A stretch of DNA of 54,843 nucleotides from positions 1 through 54,843 of the forward strand of contig NZ_JAQTXM010000031.1 in assembly GCF_028688795.1 (NCBI RefSeq), in the 5' to 3' direction. Positions 54,801 to 54,843 of the stretch are shown here, one piece after another. Numbering within the stretch: position 1 is the stretch's first letter; every line of letters begins with the position of its first letter. The position numbers and the translations under genes are program-made. This DNA is from Rhodoferax sp. Its GTDB lineage: Bacteria; Pseudomonadota; Gammaproteobacteria; Burkholderiales; Burkholderiaceae_C. Below the pieces are notes generated by a model. That model worked only from the letters and a program-made list of their open reading frames with translations, was not told the origin of the DNA and made no database searches.

Positions 54801-54843
54801 TTGTCGAAGATTTCTCTAGCAGGGTACCGCTTTCCAGAGCCCG
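54801..54843 (+). CDS. Start of a probable IS6-family transposase (window edge)
   Basis: TTG 54801, with GGAGGG about 7 bases upstream, opens MSKISLAGYRFPEP before the window ends. IS6/IS26-type transposases of proteobacteria begin with a similar S-x-A-G-Y-R-F-P-P/E-E-I run. Only 14 residues are visible, so the call is tentative. The terminal inverted repeat was not identified. Confidence 0.45.
   Translation, partial: MSKISLAGYRFPEP

Overview
The window looks like chromosomal DNA of a betaproteobacterium of the family Comamonadaceae (Rhodoferax/Polaromonas-like). This is inferred from the housekeeping block exbB-exbD-lpxK-Trm112-kdsB-adk, the lexA neighbourhood, the codon and base use, and six copies of a short dispersed repeat of a kind I associate with this family. 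No tRNA, rRNA or CRISPR array was seen.

Layout. 1-4118 is a decayed region: the start of a PAS protein, a receiver/chemoreceptor chimera, an IS256 transposase stump, a small Rossmann protein, a secreted calcium-repeat protein and a frameshifted vapB antitoxin. 4119-13857 (minus strand) is a complete guanidine-assimilation operon under a guanidine-I (ykkC) riboswitch with a terminator: ABC transporter (three genes), two DUF1989 carboxyguanidine deiminase subunits, a biotin-dependent guanidine/urea carboxylase and allophanate hydrolase. 14020-14600 is an IS110/IS1111 transposase tail with its non-coding end. 15182-21233 (plus strand) is the most unusual part: nine tightly packed genes encoding three HAD phosphatase-like proteins of the Swiss-army-knife RNA-repair type, four calcineurin-like metallophosphoesterases, one DEDDh 3'-5' exonuclease-like protein and one small Zn-cluster protein. 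It has no recognisable ligase or nuclease toxin, and it may be an uncharacterised nucleic-acid end-processing, RNA-repair or defence system.

21389-26919 holds a luciferase-like monooxygenase and an electrophile-stress operon (TetR/NemR-like repressor, YqhD-like aldehyde reductase, NADP-dependent oxidoreductase, old yellow enzyme) with two near-identical operator palindromes. 26945-33900 mixes a hipBA relic, a lipoprotein 5'-nucleotidase/cyclic phosphodiesterase, a truncated IS4 transposase, an intact IS66-like element (23-bp inverted repeats, 8-bp target duplication) carrying a DruA-type DUF4338 gene, and a pseudogene with three in-frame stops. 33904-38600 has a c-heme Tll0287-type sensor next to an MscS-like channel, a small hypothetical gene, a lytic transglycosylase and a YjfB-like protein.

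38665-46609 contains a hybrid-kinase relic, a Crp regulator with an ACAD10/11-like kinase plus acyl-CoA dehydrogenase pair, a D-2-hydroxyacid dehydrogenase, lexA with a small downstream gene and two tandem LexA boxes, asparaginase and adenylate kinase. 46736-54650 is core genome: kdsB, Trm112, lpxK, exbD, exbB, xseA, sodB, a DUF192 protein, an Ala/Lys-rich exported peptide and icd. The window ends in what looks like the first codons of an IS6-family transposase behind a strong promoter and an RBS-masking hairpin.
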